Shown: positions 21,070 through 31,433, counted from the first letter of the stretch. The stretch is 36,991 nucleotides of DNA from an uncultured Alphaproteobacteria bacterium (GCA_902553005.1 CACDIK010000010.1:1-36991), one strand, 5' to 3'. Made by a program: numbers and translations. Notes: a model not told the origin generated them from the letters alone.

Positions 21070-21621
21070 ATGCCTGTAAATGCTCCAAATGATAATTTAG
21101 ATGTATTAGCACCATCATTTAATCTTAAAAATATTGATGATGAAATGGTATCTTTAGATAATGCAAAAGGATTAAATGGTACTGTTATTGTTTTTATCTG
21201 TAATCATTGTCCATATGTTAAAGCAATTGCAAGTAGATTAAAAAAAGATGCTGATGAGTTACTAGAGCACTCAATAAATACAATTGCCATTATGTCTAAT
21301 GACGTAATTAACTATCCCGATGATTCATTTTATAAAATGAAAATTTTCTCTGATAAATATAAATTTAATTTTCCGTATCTTTATGATGAAACACAAGAAG
21401 TGGCAAAAAATTATAATGCTGTTTGTACTCCAGATTTTTTTGGTTTTGATAAAAATCTTAAATTAAAATATAGAGGTAGAATAGACTCAGGTGTAATGAA
21501 TGCAAATCAAAATTCAAATATTGAAAGAGATCTTTTTAATGCAATGATTAAAATCAAAAATGAGGGAGTAGGGCCAACTAATCAAATGAATAGTATTGGT
21601 TGTTCGATAAAATGGAAATAG
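21070..21621 (+). CDS. Thioredoxin-family / AhpC-TSA-like protein
   Basis: 183 aa; APSFNLKNIDDEMVSL, VIVFICNHCPYVKAIASRL, CTPDFFGFDKNLKLKYRGRID, C-terminal SIGCSIKWK. Confidence 0.9.
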   Translation: MPVNAPNDNLDVLAPSFNLKNIDDEMVSLDNAKGLNGTVIVFICNHCPYVKAIASRLKKDADELLEHSINTIAIMSNDVINYPDDSFYKMKIFSDKYKFNFPYLYDETQEVAKNYNAVCTPDFFGFDKNLKLKYRGRIDSGVMNANQNSNIERDLFNAMIKIKNEGVGPTNQMNSIGCSIKWK

Positions 21622-21622
21622 T

Positions 21623-22288
21623 ATGAATCAAGAGAATAAAAATCAAAATTTATTTAAAAAAATACAAAATTTTATTTTTAAAAACTACATACAATTAATA
21701 ATTTCATTAGTAATTTTGCTAATTATATTTATTGGTTTCCAAACTTATAATTATTTTAAAATTCAAGATATAAAAAATTCTAGCATAAGTTTTTTTGATA
21801 TTATAAAAGAAAATCAAAATGATTTTAGTAGTTTAGAAAACTTAATTGATGATGATAATATTTTTTCTGTTTTATCAAAATTAAAATTAATTCAGCAAAA
21901 TAATGAAAATAAAAACTTTAGTTACTCTAATGAATTGTATAAAGAATTAATTGCGTCATCAAATTTAGATGATTTGTATAAATCCTCTATCTCTGCAAAT
22001 GCTTCATACACAATGATAAATGCATCATATGAAGAAACTACTAATACTTATTTAAATGATATCTCAACTTATATAAATAATATTAACGACGAGTTAGATG
22101 GTTATTTTTCTATCAAAAAAGAATTAGAATATTTATTAATCGTTACAGAAATTGATTTAAATAAATCTGAATATAATAATAATTCAAAAGTATTGGATAA
22201 ATATAATGAAATATTTAATTCAAGTTTAGTTTCTGCCTCTATAAAAGAAAGAGTTAAAAAGATTCATGAGTTTCAGCTTTATAAGTAA
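21623..22288 (+). CDS. YfgM/TPR-like single-pass membrane protein (putative)
   Basis: 221 aa; cytosolic N-terminus, one TM (YIQLIISLVILLIIFIGFQTYNYF), helical repeat region; sits in a YfgM-BamB-Der order. Confidence 0.55.
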   Translation: MNQENKNQNLFKKIQNFIFKNYIQLIISLVILLIIFIGFQTYNYFKIQDIKNSSISFFDIIKENQNDFSSLENLIDDDNIFSVLSKLKLIQQNNENKNFSYSNELYKELIASSNLDDLYKSSISANASYTMINASYEETTNTYLNDISTYINNINDELDGYFSIKKELEYLLIVTEIDLNKSEYNNNSKVLDKYNEIFNSSLVSASIKERVKKIHEFQLYK

Positions 22289-23504
22289 AATATCGCTATA
22301 TTTATCTTTCATTTTTATTATCTCATGTCAGGATACGATTTCATCTTTAAATAATAATACAGATATAATTGATAATAATTTCCAACTAGAAATGGAAGAA
22401 ACTTTAGATTTTAGTTTAAATGAAGATTATCAAGAAAATGTATTTGATAGTCATACATATATGCCTTCCAATTATAATTTTTTAGACATAGATAAAAAAA
22501 AATTAAAAATTAACAATTATGAATCTAAATACAAAAATAATAATCCAATAAATGTTATTTATCTTGAAAATAGTATTTATTCCATAAACATAGATGGGGA
22601 TCTTCTAAGTTTTGACTTGAGTACTGGAAAGTTAATTGAAAAAATTTTTATTGAATTAGATCAATTAAAAAAAGTGCCCATATCCTTTTCCTCATATGAA
22701 AACGATTTTATTGTAGCTTTTACTTCAGGAGAAGTAGTTAGAATTAATAAACAAGGGAAGGTTATTTGGTTATTTAAAAATCAAGATTTATTAAATACTC
22801 CAGTTAAGATCTATGATGACTATATTATAATACTATATCCAGAAAAAATAATTTTTTTATCAATTTTAAGTGGAGATATAATTTTAGAAAAAGCTTTTAA
22901 ATCTAGTAATATAATTCAATCATCAGGAGGTAAAATAGAAACATTTTATAATATTGTTTTTTTTATACTTCCTAACAGTGAATTTAGTTCATTAGATACA
23001 TATTTATTTGAAGAACATAATATAAATTTTGATAAGATTGAACTCAATACATCATTGAATAATCTTAGAGATCAAATTCACGTCTATAAAAATTTTTTAG
23101 TCTATTTTGATAATGGAAATATTTTTCATACTTACGATATAAATAATGATAAGTTTATATTAGTTGATTTTAGAATAAACAATTCATCATCAGCAGTTTT
23201 ATTTAATAATTCATTAATTTCAAAAAATGAAGATTTTCTTGAATTTTATAATATTAAGAATGGAAATTTATTTTCAAGAATTAATATCAGAAAGGAACTA
23301 AATAAAAACTCAAAAATAATAAATGCTTTTATCATCAATCAAAATATGCACTTATTTTTGAATGATGGCAAAATAATTATTTTAAATCAAAAGCTTGAAA
23401 TCCAAGAAACCGTAAATCTTAAAATTAAAAATATTAATAAAGTTTATAATTATCAAAATAAAATTTTTATAAGTACTGAAAAAGGCATTACTTACATTTA
23501 TTAA
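22266..23504 (+). CDS. PQQ-like beta-propeller lipoprotein (divergent BamB-like)
   Basis: 412 aa; lipoprotein signal with FIFIISC lipobox-like site, repeats of the form NSIYSINIDGDLLSFDLSTGKLIEKI; immediately upstream of der. Confidence 0.65.
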   Translation: MSFSFISKISLYLSFIFIISCQDTISSLNNNTDIIDNNFQLEMEETLDFSLNEDYQENVFDSHTYMPSNYNFLDIDKKKLKINNYESKYKNNNPINVIYLENSIYSINIDGDLLSFDLSTGKLIEKIFIELDQLKKVPISFSSYENDFIVAFTSGEVVRINKQGKVIWLFKNQDLLNTPVKIYDDYIIILYPEKIIFLSILSGDIILEKAFKSSNIIQSSGGKIETFYNIVFFILPNSEFSSLDTYLFEEHNINFDKIELNTSLNNLRDQIHVYKNFLVYFDNGNIFHTYDINNDKFILVDFRINNSSSAVLFNNSLISKNEDFLEFYNIKNGNLFSRINIRKELNKNSKIINAFIINQNMHLFLNDGKIIILNQKLEIQETVNLKIKNINKVYNYQNKIFISTEKGITYIY

Positions 23505-23505
23505 A

Positions 23506-24795
23506 ATGAATATATTAATTTTAGGTATGCCAAATGTAGGCAAAACATCACTTTATAATTTAATTACAAATAAAAATAATAATATAATTCATGACACAAT
23601 TGGCACAACAAGAGATTGGCATGTATCACCTCTAAAATCAAATAGTAATATTAATGTATATGATACACCAGGAATAATAAATCAAAAAAATCTAGTAACA
23701 AAGAGTGTTAGTAACATAATAAAGATAATAGATATTTTTATTTATGTTATTGACTATAAAGATGAGAATTACTTAACAGATAAAGAATTGATAAATGAAT
23801 TAAGAAAATTTAATAAGGAAATATTAGTTATTATTAATAAAGATGATAATTTCAAACAAGATAAAAAAATTGACAACCTTGGTATCAAGAATATTTTTTT
23901 TATCTCATGTTCGCATAATATAGGTATTAATGATTTTTTAGATTTTTTATCAAAATATAAAGCTAAAGATAATAAGTTAATAAATTATGATTTTTCTTTA
24001 GCGTTATTTGGTAAAACAAATGTAGGGAAAAGCACGCTCTTAAACAAATTAGTAGGATTTGAGAGGTCGATTGTTAGTAATCAACCAAAAACTACAACTG
24101 ATATTGTTTCTTCTTCATATACATTTAAAGGCAATTCATATTCAATAAGAGACACCGCAGGTTTAATAAAAAAAAATAAAATTGAAAAAAATAGTCTTGA
24201 TTTTTATGTCACCAAAAAAACTTTATCGATTATCAATGAAATTAATTTAAATATTTTTCTAATTGATATTGAGCAAGGCTTTGATACTCAATCTAAAAAA
24301 ATATTTAATTTAATATATCAAAAATCTAATATTTTATTATTTATAATTAATAAAACTGATTTAGTTAAAAAAAATAAAAAGAAGATAATTAATGAATTAA
24401 TTAAAGATATTAATTATGAATTTTCTCAATCAAAAAATATAACAATTATACCAATTTCAACACTAAATAAAAAAGATATTTTATTTTTAAAAAATAAGAT
24501 TCGTGAACTTATTTTAGAATTAAATAAAAATATATCAACTTCACAAATTAATAAGTGGTTAAGTCATGTTGTTGAAAATAATTCTCATCCAAGAATAAAT
24601 GGAAAAGAGGTTAAATTTAAATATGGCACTCAGGTTTCAAAAAACCCTTTAACAATAAAAATTTTTTCAAATTTTTCTAAAGAAATATCTAATTCATATA
24701 AAAGATATTTGCTTAATAATTTTTATAATTTCTTTAAAATTAAAAGTAGAAATTTAAAAATTTTATTTTCTAAATCTAAGAACCCTTATGATTAG
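23506..24795 (+). CDS. der: Ribosome biogenesis GTPase Der
   Basis: 429 aa; two G domains (GMPNVGKTSLYNL and GKTNVGKSTLLNKLVGFERSIVSNQPKTTTD), C-terminal KH-like domain. Confidence 0.96.
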   Translation: MNILILGMPNVGKTSLYNLITNKNNNIIHDTIGTTRDWHVSPLKSNSNINVYDTPGIINQKNLVTKSVSNIIKIIDIFIYVIDYKDENYLTDKELINELRKFNKEILVIINKDDNFKQDKKIDNLGIKNIFFISCSHNIGINDFLDFLSKYKAKDNKLINYDFSLALFGKTNVGKSTLLNKLVGFERSIVSNQPKTTTDIVSSSYTFKGNSYSIRDTAGLIKKNKIEKNSLDFYVTKKTLSIINEINLNIFLIDIEQGFDTQSKKIFNLIYQKSNILLFIINKTDLVKKNKKKIINELIKDINYEFSQSKNITIIPISTLNKKDILFLKNKIRELILELNKNISTSQINKWLSHVVENNSHPRINGKEVKFKYGTQVSKNPLTIKIFSNFSKEISNSYKRYLLNNFYNFFKIKSRNLKILFSKSKNPYD

Positions 24796-24798
24796 TAA

Positions 24799-25344
24799 TT
24801 ATTGATCTGTACTTGTATAACTCTCAATAATATCATTATTATATTCAGAAATTTGCAAGAGAATATTGGAATTTTCTACTAAAAATAAATGAAAATTTTT
24901 TAATATTTCAACATCATTATTATCAGTTAAATACAATACACTACTATAAATTATATATGAAAATAGAATGCCGTATAAGATTCCAAAAAATTTATCAAAT
25001 ATCAATCCTAAAATTTGTTTATCTAAGTCACTATTTAAAAATTTTCTTATTCTCTTTAATATAAACAAACTAACTAAGAAAATTATTGGTATTGAAATGA
25101 ATATACTTATAACGCTTACAAACTGTTCGAATCTTTGTAAAAAATTAATATTTAAGAGTTGTTCACTTAAAAAATCTGAAAGATATTGATAACTATATAT
25201 GGTTACAAATACAGAACCAACCCATGTTAATAACCCTAATATAGAATTAATAAATCCTTTCCAGAAACTGAAAATAACAATTACTGCAGTTAAAATTAAT
25301 ACTACATAATCGAAAAATATTAATTCAAAGTTTAAAAAAGTCAT
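24799..25344 (-). CDS. cvpA: CvpA family membrane protein
   Basis: 181 aa; FDYVVLILTAVIVIFSFWKGFINSILGLLTWVGSVFVTIYSYQYL. Confidence 0.88.
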   Translation of the reverse strand: MTFLNFELIFFDYVVLILTAVIVIFSFWKGFINSILGLLTWVGSVFVTIYSYQYLSDFLSEQLLNINFLQRFEQFVSVISIFISIPIIFLVSLFILKRIRKFLNSDLDKQILGLIFDKFFGILYGILFSYIIYSSVLYLTDNNDVEILKNFHLFLVENSNILLQISEYNNDIIESYTSTDQ

Positions 25345-27692
25345 TTTTGATATTTCAATATTGATGGTAAAGTAATTAGTACACCTATCATAGCAAATAT
25401 CATTGCTAAACTAGTAAATAGACCAAAATAAACCGTAGGAACAAAGTTTGATAGACAAAGAGTAAGGAACCCTGCAGTTATTGCAATAGATGTAATTAAA
25501 ACTGCATTACCTACAGTTAAATGTGTTTTTTTAATCATTTCACTATGGTTTTTACTTAACTTTAGATTTTCCTTATAACGATAGATATAATGTATTGTAT
25601 TATCAACGGCTATACCAATTGATATTGCTGCAATTGTAATTGTCATTATATCAAGTGGTATTTTAAGCAATCCAATTAAACCAAGAATAAAAGTTGAAGC
25701 AAAAATATTCGGAATTATTCCAATTATACTTAATTTTAAAGATCTAAATAATATTACAAACATTATAAAGATGGCTAAAATTACAAAACCTAAGGATTTT
25801 ATTTGTGAGCTAAATAAAGATTTTAACATGTTATTATATAATACTAATAGACCGTTAACTTTAAATTCTTCCAAGTTATCAAATTCATTCAATAAAAAAG
25901 AATTGATGTCATTAATAAGATCATTTCTTTTAATATCTTTCGAATCTTTGATTCTTGTAGAAATTTTTATCATGTTTTTTTCAACATTTAGATAAGGATC
26001 AATTAAATCAGTTCTATAATCAATAGGTATTTCATTATATAATACTGATAATTCAAACATTGATAAATCACTTTTGTTTATTTGATTTGCTGTATCTATA
26101 AGTGAATAAATTGAAGTAACTTTCCCAATTTCAACTCTACTTTCTAAATATTGATGAACAAATTTGATTGTTTCAATTTTTTCATTTGTGAACCAAATAT
26201 TATTTTTTTCTCCAAACATATCATCTGAGAAAAAATCATCTTCAATTTCTAAATCATCTTCTTCTTCAGCTTTTATTGATGTATCAATTATTTGATCATC
26301 ATTCTTAAATTTAAGAATAATGTCTAATGGTGTAGTTCCACCTAATTCATTATCTATAAGATACATTCCTTTATAAATTTCTGTATTTTTTTTAAAATAT
26401 TTTATAAATGAGTTTTCAACATTCAGATTAGTAATTCCATATAGAGATATGAAAAATATTAGAATGTTTAATCCAAGAATATATTTACTATTCTTATATG
26501 CAAAAGGATAAAAAGATTTTAAAAAACTCAAATTTAAAGAATAGTTTTTTTCCTCCTTTGCAAAGAAAGATACAATTAGAGGTAAGATTACAAATGATGT
26601 AATTAAAACAATCAATAATGCTATTATCATTATAATTCCAAAATCAATTACAGGTTTAATATCTGATATTAATAACGATACAAAAGCAACAATTGTAGTG
26701 AGAAAGGTATAAAAACAAGGCCAAAACATCATTCTAAAATTTTCAATAATTTTTATATCCCTCTGTAAATAATTATTCATTATATGAACATTCATAGAAA
26801 TAGATAAAACAAACATTAAGGATAAGAAGTTTGCTGAAACTGCTGTAATTTCAAAATTAATAAAACCAGCTAAACCTATTGACAAATAAACTGCACTAAT
26901 TGACGTAAATAAAATAGCAAATACCCATTTGAATCTTCTAAAAATTAAGAAAAGAATTAAAACTATAATTAAAAGAACAATTAAACTGAATGTAAAAATG
27001 TCATTCTTTACATAAGAAATAACATCGCTAGATATCATTTCTACTCCACCTAAATAGTAGGTAAAATATTGATTACTATTAATAATAATATTTCTTATTT
27101 TTTTAATTAATTCACTTCTTTCGTTATCTATTTCTGTTTTTATTTTGTAATATTTGCCCTCAGTTAAGTAAAAATTTTTATTATTTTTAAGATCAATAGC
27201 TTTACTGTTTTCATTAAGGAATATTACTATAGAAGTAATATTTTTACTTTCATTAATGATTTGAGAACTATAAATTGGACTTTTTGCGAATTCATTTAAT
27301 ATATCTTCAAATGGCAAACTTGAGTTCAATATTGTTTCATAATTATTATTTGCTAAATCAATAAGACTAGTATTATTTAAAAGTAGGATAGGGGCTTTAT
27401 TAATTGTAAATACAGAATAAACTTCAGGTAAATCAGATAATTTTTCACTTATTTTTTCAATTTCTTCTATTAGAATTCTATTGATTTTAGAATTACTTTT
27501 GATTGCAATTACTAAACTATTTTTTGTTGGAAACAAATCTTGGTAATACGAGAAATATTTAAAATCTTCATCATTTTGTGATACTAAACTATCTGAAGAT
27601 GCATCAATTCTGAAATCTCTTATATAAAAACTAGTAAATATTAATGATGCAATGAAAAAAAATAATAAAATGATTTTTAATTTTTTACTCAT
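25341..27692 (-). CDS. MMPL/RND-superfamily exporter
   Basis: 783 aa; two repeats of one TM, a large periplasmic loop and a 5-TM bundle; ITIAAISIGIAVDNTIHYIYRYKE; acidic stretch EEEDDLEIEDDFFSDDMF. Confidence 0.88.
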   Translation of the reverse strand: MSKKLKIILLFFFIASLIFTSFYIRDFRIDASSDSLVSQNDEDFKYFSYYQDLFPTKNSLVIAIKSNSKINRILIEEIEKISEKLSDLPEVYSVFTINKAPILLLNNTSLIDLANNNYETILNSSLPFEDILNEFAKSPIYSSQIINESKNITSIVIFLNENSKAIDLKNNKNFYLTEGKYYKIKTEIDNERSELIKKIRNIIINSNQYFTYYLGGVEMISSDVISYVKNDIFTFSLIVLLIIVLILFLIFRRFKWVFAILFTSISAVYLSIGLAGFINFEITAVSANFLSLMFVLSISMNVHIMNNYLQRDIKIIENFRMMFWPCFYTFLTTIVAFVSLLISDIKPVIDFGIIMIIALLIVLITSFVILPLIVSFFAKEEKNYSLNLSFLKSFYPFAYKNSKYILGLNILIFFISLYGITNLNVENSFIKYFKKNTEIYKGMYLIDNELGGTTPLDIILKFKNDDQIIDTSIKAEEEDDLEIEDDFFSDDMFGEKNNIWFTNEKIETIKFVHQYLESRVEIGKVTSIYSLIDTANQINKSDLSMFELSVLYNEIPIDYRTDLIDPYLNVEKNMIKISTRIKDSKDIKRNDLINDINSFLLNEFDNLEEFKVNGLLVLYNNMLKSLFSSQIKSLGFVILAIFIMFVILFRSLKLSIIGIIPNIFASTFILGLIGLLKIPLDIMTITIAAISIGIAVDNTIHYIYRYKENLKLSKNHSEMIKKTHLTVGNAVLITSIAITAGFLTLCLSNFVPTVYFGLFTSLAMIFAMIGVLITLPSILKYQK

Positions 27693-28740
27693 ATTTTCTA
27701 TAAACTCTTTTACCTATAGAGGTCATAATTTCATTAGGTATGGTTTTGCATAATTTTGCAAATTTATCTATTTTATGCTCGTCATTTATAATATCCAAAT
27801 ACATTCCTATATTTAAATCATGACTAGATTTTGAAATATCTACAGTAAATGTATCCATTGAAATTCTACCAATTATCTTGAATCTATTTTTTTTAAAATA
27901 AACATACCCTTTATTGCTTAATGATCTAGGTATACCATCCTCATACCCAAGGCCTACAATGGCAACTTTGATTTTTCTTTTTGTTTTATAAGTTCTATTG
28001 TAACCAACATATTGGTTTTTTTTAATATATTTAATTTGTATAATTTTTCCTTTTAAACTAACTACATTTTTAATTCTTTTACCTAATATTTTATTTTCAA
28101 AACCTCCATAAATACCTATTCCTGGTCTAATCATGTCATATAAATATGATTTATTTAAAACAGCGCCATGAGAATTAGCTAAACTAAAAATTATTTTATT
28201 ATTATTAAATTTATTTTTTAATCTATTAAAAAATTTCTTTTGTTTTAAACTGTAATTATTATTATATTCATCAGCGCTAGATAAGTGACTTATAACTAAT
28301 TTTATATTTTTATTTTTAAAATCTATTTCTTTTGTTTTCTCTATTGGTATTCCCAATCTATTTATTCCTGTATCGATATGAAGAGCAAATTTTAATCTAG
28401 AATTTTTGATTCTAATATATTCTTCTATAGTATTAATAACTGGAATAAGATTTGTATTTAAAAAGTTTTGTATATTGTAATCTTGTAATCCATTTAAAAT
28501 AAAAATATTTATTAATTTGTTTTTATTTTTTAATTTTAAACCTTCATCTAATGTAGCAACAAAAAAATGTTTACAACTATTCTTTAATAAGAGATTAAAT
28601 ACTTTTTTATCTCCTAATCCATATGCATTTGCTTTTATTGTTGGGGCAACAATTAAGTTATTCTTTAATTTTTTGAAATAATTATAATTATGAATTAAGT
28701 TTTTTGTGTTTATATTTAAGATACCGCTTTCTTTAATCAC
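27685..28740 (-). CDS. alr: Alanine racemase
   Basis: 351 aa; APTIKANAYGLGDKKVFNLL (PLP lysine), LHIDTGINRLGI, ANSHGAVL, MIRPGIGIYGG, GRISMDTFTVDIS. Confidence 0.96.
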   Translation of the reverse strand: MIKESGILNINTKNLIHNYNYFKKLKNNLIVAPTIKANAYGLGDKKVFNLLLKNSCKHFFVATLDEGLKLKNKNKLINIFILNGLQDYNIQNFLNTNLIPVINTIEEYIRIKNSRLKFALHIDTGINRLGIPIEKTKEIDFKNKNIKLVISHLSSADEYNNNYSLKQKKFFNRLKNKFNNNKIIFSLANSHGAVLNKSYLYDMIRPGIGIYGGFENKILGKRIKNVVSLKGKIIQIKYIKKNQYVGYNRTYKTKRKIKVAIVGLGYEDGIPRSLSNKGYVYFKKNRFKIIGRISMDTFTVDISKSSHDLNIGMYLDIINDEHKIDKFAKLCKTIPNEIMTSIGKRVYRKYE

Positions 28741-30239
28741 TCAATAATATTATCATAATCTTTCGATGTTAAGTCACTGAATTTCGTATAATTTGCATCA
28801 AAGTGCATTTTTATTGATCCAATAGGACCGTGTCTTTGTTTTGCTATAATTATTTCAGCTTTATTATAATTTTCATTAGTTAATTGCTGCCATCTTGATA
28901 CTCTTTCATTATACTTCATATCATCTTCATCAGATTTTCTTATTGGTTCTAATCTTTCTAAATAATAACTCTCTCTATAAATGAACATTACAACGTCTGA
29001 GTCTTGTTCGATTGTTCCACTTTCTCTTAAATCAGATAATTGCGGCCTTTTATCTTCTCTTTGCTCGACTTGTCTTGATAATTGAGATAAAGCAACTATT
29101 GGAATATTTAACTCTTTTGCAATAGATTTTAATCCTCTGGTTATCTCTGATATTTCCTGAACTCTTCCATCATTTCTATTGTTAGATGATGATGACATTA
29201 GTTGTAAATAATCTATAATAATTAAATTTATATCATGTAGACGCTTAAGTCTCCTTGCTCTTGCTCTCAAAGTGGGAACTGTTAGTACTGGGTTATCGTC
29301 AATTATTAAGTTAAGGTTTTCTAATTCTGAGGATGTTTTAGCAATTTTATTAAAATCTTGCTTGTTAAGTTCAGCTTTACGCATCTTATCTCCAGAAATT
29401 TTTGTTTGCTCTGCTAAGATTCTTGTTGCTAATTGTTCGGATGACATTTCAAGTGAGAAAAATGCAACTTTACCACCATCTGCAATTTTTTTATTTTGAA
29501 ATTCATCTTTTTCTTCAAGATATTTAATTGCACAATTGAAAGCTATATTAGTACCTAAAGCTGTTTTTCCCATTGACGGTCTACCTGCAATTATAATTAA
29601 ATCAGATTTATGTAAGCCCCCTAATTTTTTATCTAAATCTTTAAAGCCTGTTGGTACACCAGCAATTTTACCTTCTCTTTTATAAGCTTCACTTATAATA
29701 TCAACTGCACCTTGAAGAGCACTTCCAAAGTTTATAAATGATCTATCTGAATTTCCTGTTTGAGATAAATTATAAAGATCATTTTCAGCATTTTCTATCA
29801 AATTCTCTACAATGTTATTACTACTTGAATTACTTTCCTGTATAATATTATGAGCTATACCAACTAAATTTCTTTTAACATATAAGTCGTAGATTATTTT
29901 AGCATAGTTATATGTGTTTTGTGTTGATGGAGCGCTATCTTTTATTTGATTTAAATAATTAACTTTATTTATATTATTTCTATCCTCAGGTAGATAATTT
30001 TTTAGAGTAATAGGCGATACTAAGATATTTTTATCTAGTAAGTTTTTAATTGTAGTAAATATAATTTTATTTGTTTCATCTACGAAATGATTTTCGTTTA
30101 GAAAATCAGATACTTTTTCATAATTCCTATTATCCCAAAGAATACAACCTATTAAAGCTAGTTCTGCTTCAGTATTTGTAAATATATCCTTGTTATTTGT
30201 TACGCTCTGGTTTGAATTCACTAATTCAAATGACATCAA
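28737..30239 (-). CDS. dnaB: Replicative DNA helicase
   Basis: 500 aa; GRPSMGKTALGTNIAFN, VAFFSLEMSSEQLATRILAEQTKI, LIIIDYLQLMS, KQRHGPIGSIKMHF. Confidence 0.98.
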   Translation of the reverse strand: MMSFELVNSNQSVTNNKDIFTNTEAELALIGCILWDNRNYEKVSDFLNENHFVDETNKIIFTTIKNLLDKNILVSPITLKNYLPEDRNNINKVNYLNQIKDSAPSTQNTYNYAKIIYDLYVKRNLVGIAHNIIQESNSSSNNIVENLIENAENDLYNLSQTGNSDRSFINFGSALQGAVDIISEAYKREGKIAGVPTGFKDLDKKLGGLHKSDLIIIAGRPSMGKTALGTNIAFNCAIKYLEEKDEFQNKKIADGGKVAFFSLEMSSEQLATRILAEQTKISGDKMRKAELNKQDFNKIAKTSSELENLNLIIDDNPVLTVPTLRARARRLKRLHDINLIIIDYLQLMSSSSNNRNDGRVQEISEITRGLKSIAKELNIPIVALSQLSRQVEQREDKRPQLSDLRESGTIEQDSDVVMFIYRESYYLERLEPIRKSDEDDMKYNERVSRWQQLTNENYNKAEIIIAKQRHGPIGSIKMHFDANYTKFSDLTSKDYDNIIE

Positions 30240-30319
30240 TACTAATTAAACTATCTAAAAAAGATCAACAAGAACAAGTAATAATATTCAGTTAATAAGA
30301 TATTAATAATGTGAATAAA

Positions 30320-30763
30320 TTAATTTTTATTTACTGTTACTGGAAATTCTTCTTTAATACCTTCATATGGGTTAATTTCAATGAAGTGCTCGCCAATTGA
30401 TTTAATTTGATTTTTTATAATTATATCATCAGACTTTACTTTCAAATCATTGTCTTGAAGAAAATCAATTATTTCTTTTTTTGATATAGACCCGTAAAGT
30501 TGATCTTTTTCATCTGCTTCTTTTTTAAATATAATTTTTAGATTTTTTATATTGTCCATTAACTTTTTAGCTTCATTAACTTTGATTTCTTCATTTTTTT
30601 TCATATCATCTTTAATCTTTTCATAATATTCTGCATTTTTTTTATTTTCTCTAAGTGCCATATTATTAGGAAATAGATAATTTCTAGCATAACCAGGTTT
30701 TACTGTGACTTTATCTCCAATTTTACCCAATTTTTTTACGTTTGTAGTTAAAATAACTTTCAT
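30320..30763 (-). CDS. rplI: 50S ribosomal protein L9
   Basis: 147 aa; [36 protein letters not shown]. Confidence 0.98.
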   Translation of the reverse strand: MKVILTTNVKKLGKIGDKVTVKPGYARNYLFPNNMALRENKKNAEYYEKIKDDMKKNEEIKVNEAKKLMDNIKNLKIIFKKEADEKDQLYGSISKKEIIDFLQDNDLKVKSDDIIIKNQIKSIGEHFIEINPYEGIKEEFPVTVNKN

Positions 30764-31038
30764 GATTGAATAAATTTATTTGTATAAGAAATTAATGATA
30801 AGAATCGAGCTCTTTTAATAGCTTTAGCTAACTCTTTTTGCTTCTTTCTAGAAACACCAGTAATTCTGCTCGGTACAATTTTACCCTTTTCTGTTAAATA
30901 TCTTGATAAAAGTCTGATGTCTTTATAATCAATTTCTGGTGATCCGGGCTGACTAAAAGGACAAAATTTCTTTCTTAATTCAAATGGTGAATTAGACCTT
31001 TCATCTTTTTTAGAATTATATTTATTTCTTTTCATCAT
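30760..31038 (-). CDS. rpsR: 30S ribosomal protein S18
   Basis: 92 aa; [50 protein letters not shown]. Confidence 0.98.
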   Translation of the reverse strand: MMKRNKYNSKKDERSNSPFELRKKFCPFSQPGSPEIDYKDIRLLSRYLTEKGKIVPSRITGVSRKKQKELAKAIKRARFLSLISYTNKFIQS

Positions 31039-31348
31039 TTAACTTTGTTGGAAGTTCCTGGTGTTTTTTAACTTTGATAAAAATATATCTCATTAAATTT
31101 TCTGATTGGTTTAACTCCTTATTAATTTCTTTAACTATTGAGGCTGATGTTTCTACTTGAAAAAATCTGTAAAAAGCTTTTTTAAATTTATTGATACTAT
31201 AACTCAAATCTCTAAGACCCCAATTTTCTTCATTTATTATCTTAGCAGAATGAGCTTCAAGCTTAGACTTGAATTTATTAATTTCGTCGTTAAGCATGTT
31301 TGTTGCTAATTCAGGATTAAATATTAGTACAACTTCAAATTTATTCAT
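31022..31348 (-). CDS. rpsF: 30S ribosomal protein S6
   Basis: 108 aa; [44 protein letters not shown] (complement of 31353-31356) upstream. Confidence 0.97.
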   Translation of the reverse strand: MNKFEVVLIFNPELATNMLNDEINKFKSKLEAHSAKIINEENWGLRDLSYSINKFKKAFYRFFQVETSASIVKEINKELNQSENLMRYIFIKVKKHQELPTKLNDEKK

Positions 31349-31352
31349 AAAA

Positions 31353-31396
31353 CTCCACGGTTAATCTTATATTTTTAAATATAAGAGAAGTTGGTG
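31353..31396 (-). promoter_or_regulatory. Candidate rpsF leader hairpin / S6:S18-type autoregulatory element
   Basis: Minus strand reads CCAACTTCT-CTTATATTT-AA-AAATATAAG-ATTAACCGTGGAG. A 9-bp inverted repeat (31366-31385) is followed by CCG (31358-31360) abutting the GGAG ribosome-binding site. Confidence 0.4.
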
Positions 31397-31433
31397 TTGC
31401 ATATATTAAAATTTTAAAATAAATCAAGCATTA

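Noticed and set aside
24968-25995. Plus-strand ORFs at 24968-25189 and 25771-25995
   Set aside because: Antisense to cvpA and the MMPL exporter; composition typical of complement of membrane-protein genes.
30240-30319. 80-bp dnaB-rplI intergenic gap considered as a small RNA or riboswitch
   Set aside because: AT-rich with no convincing hairpin or conserved motif visible by eye.
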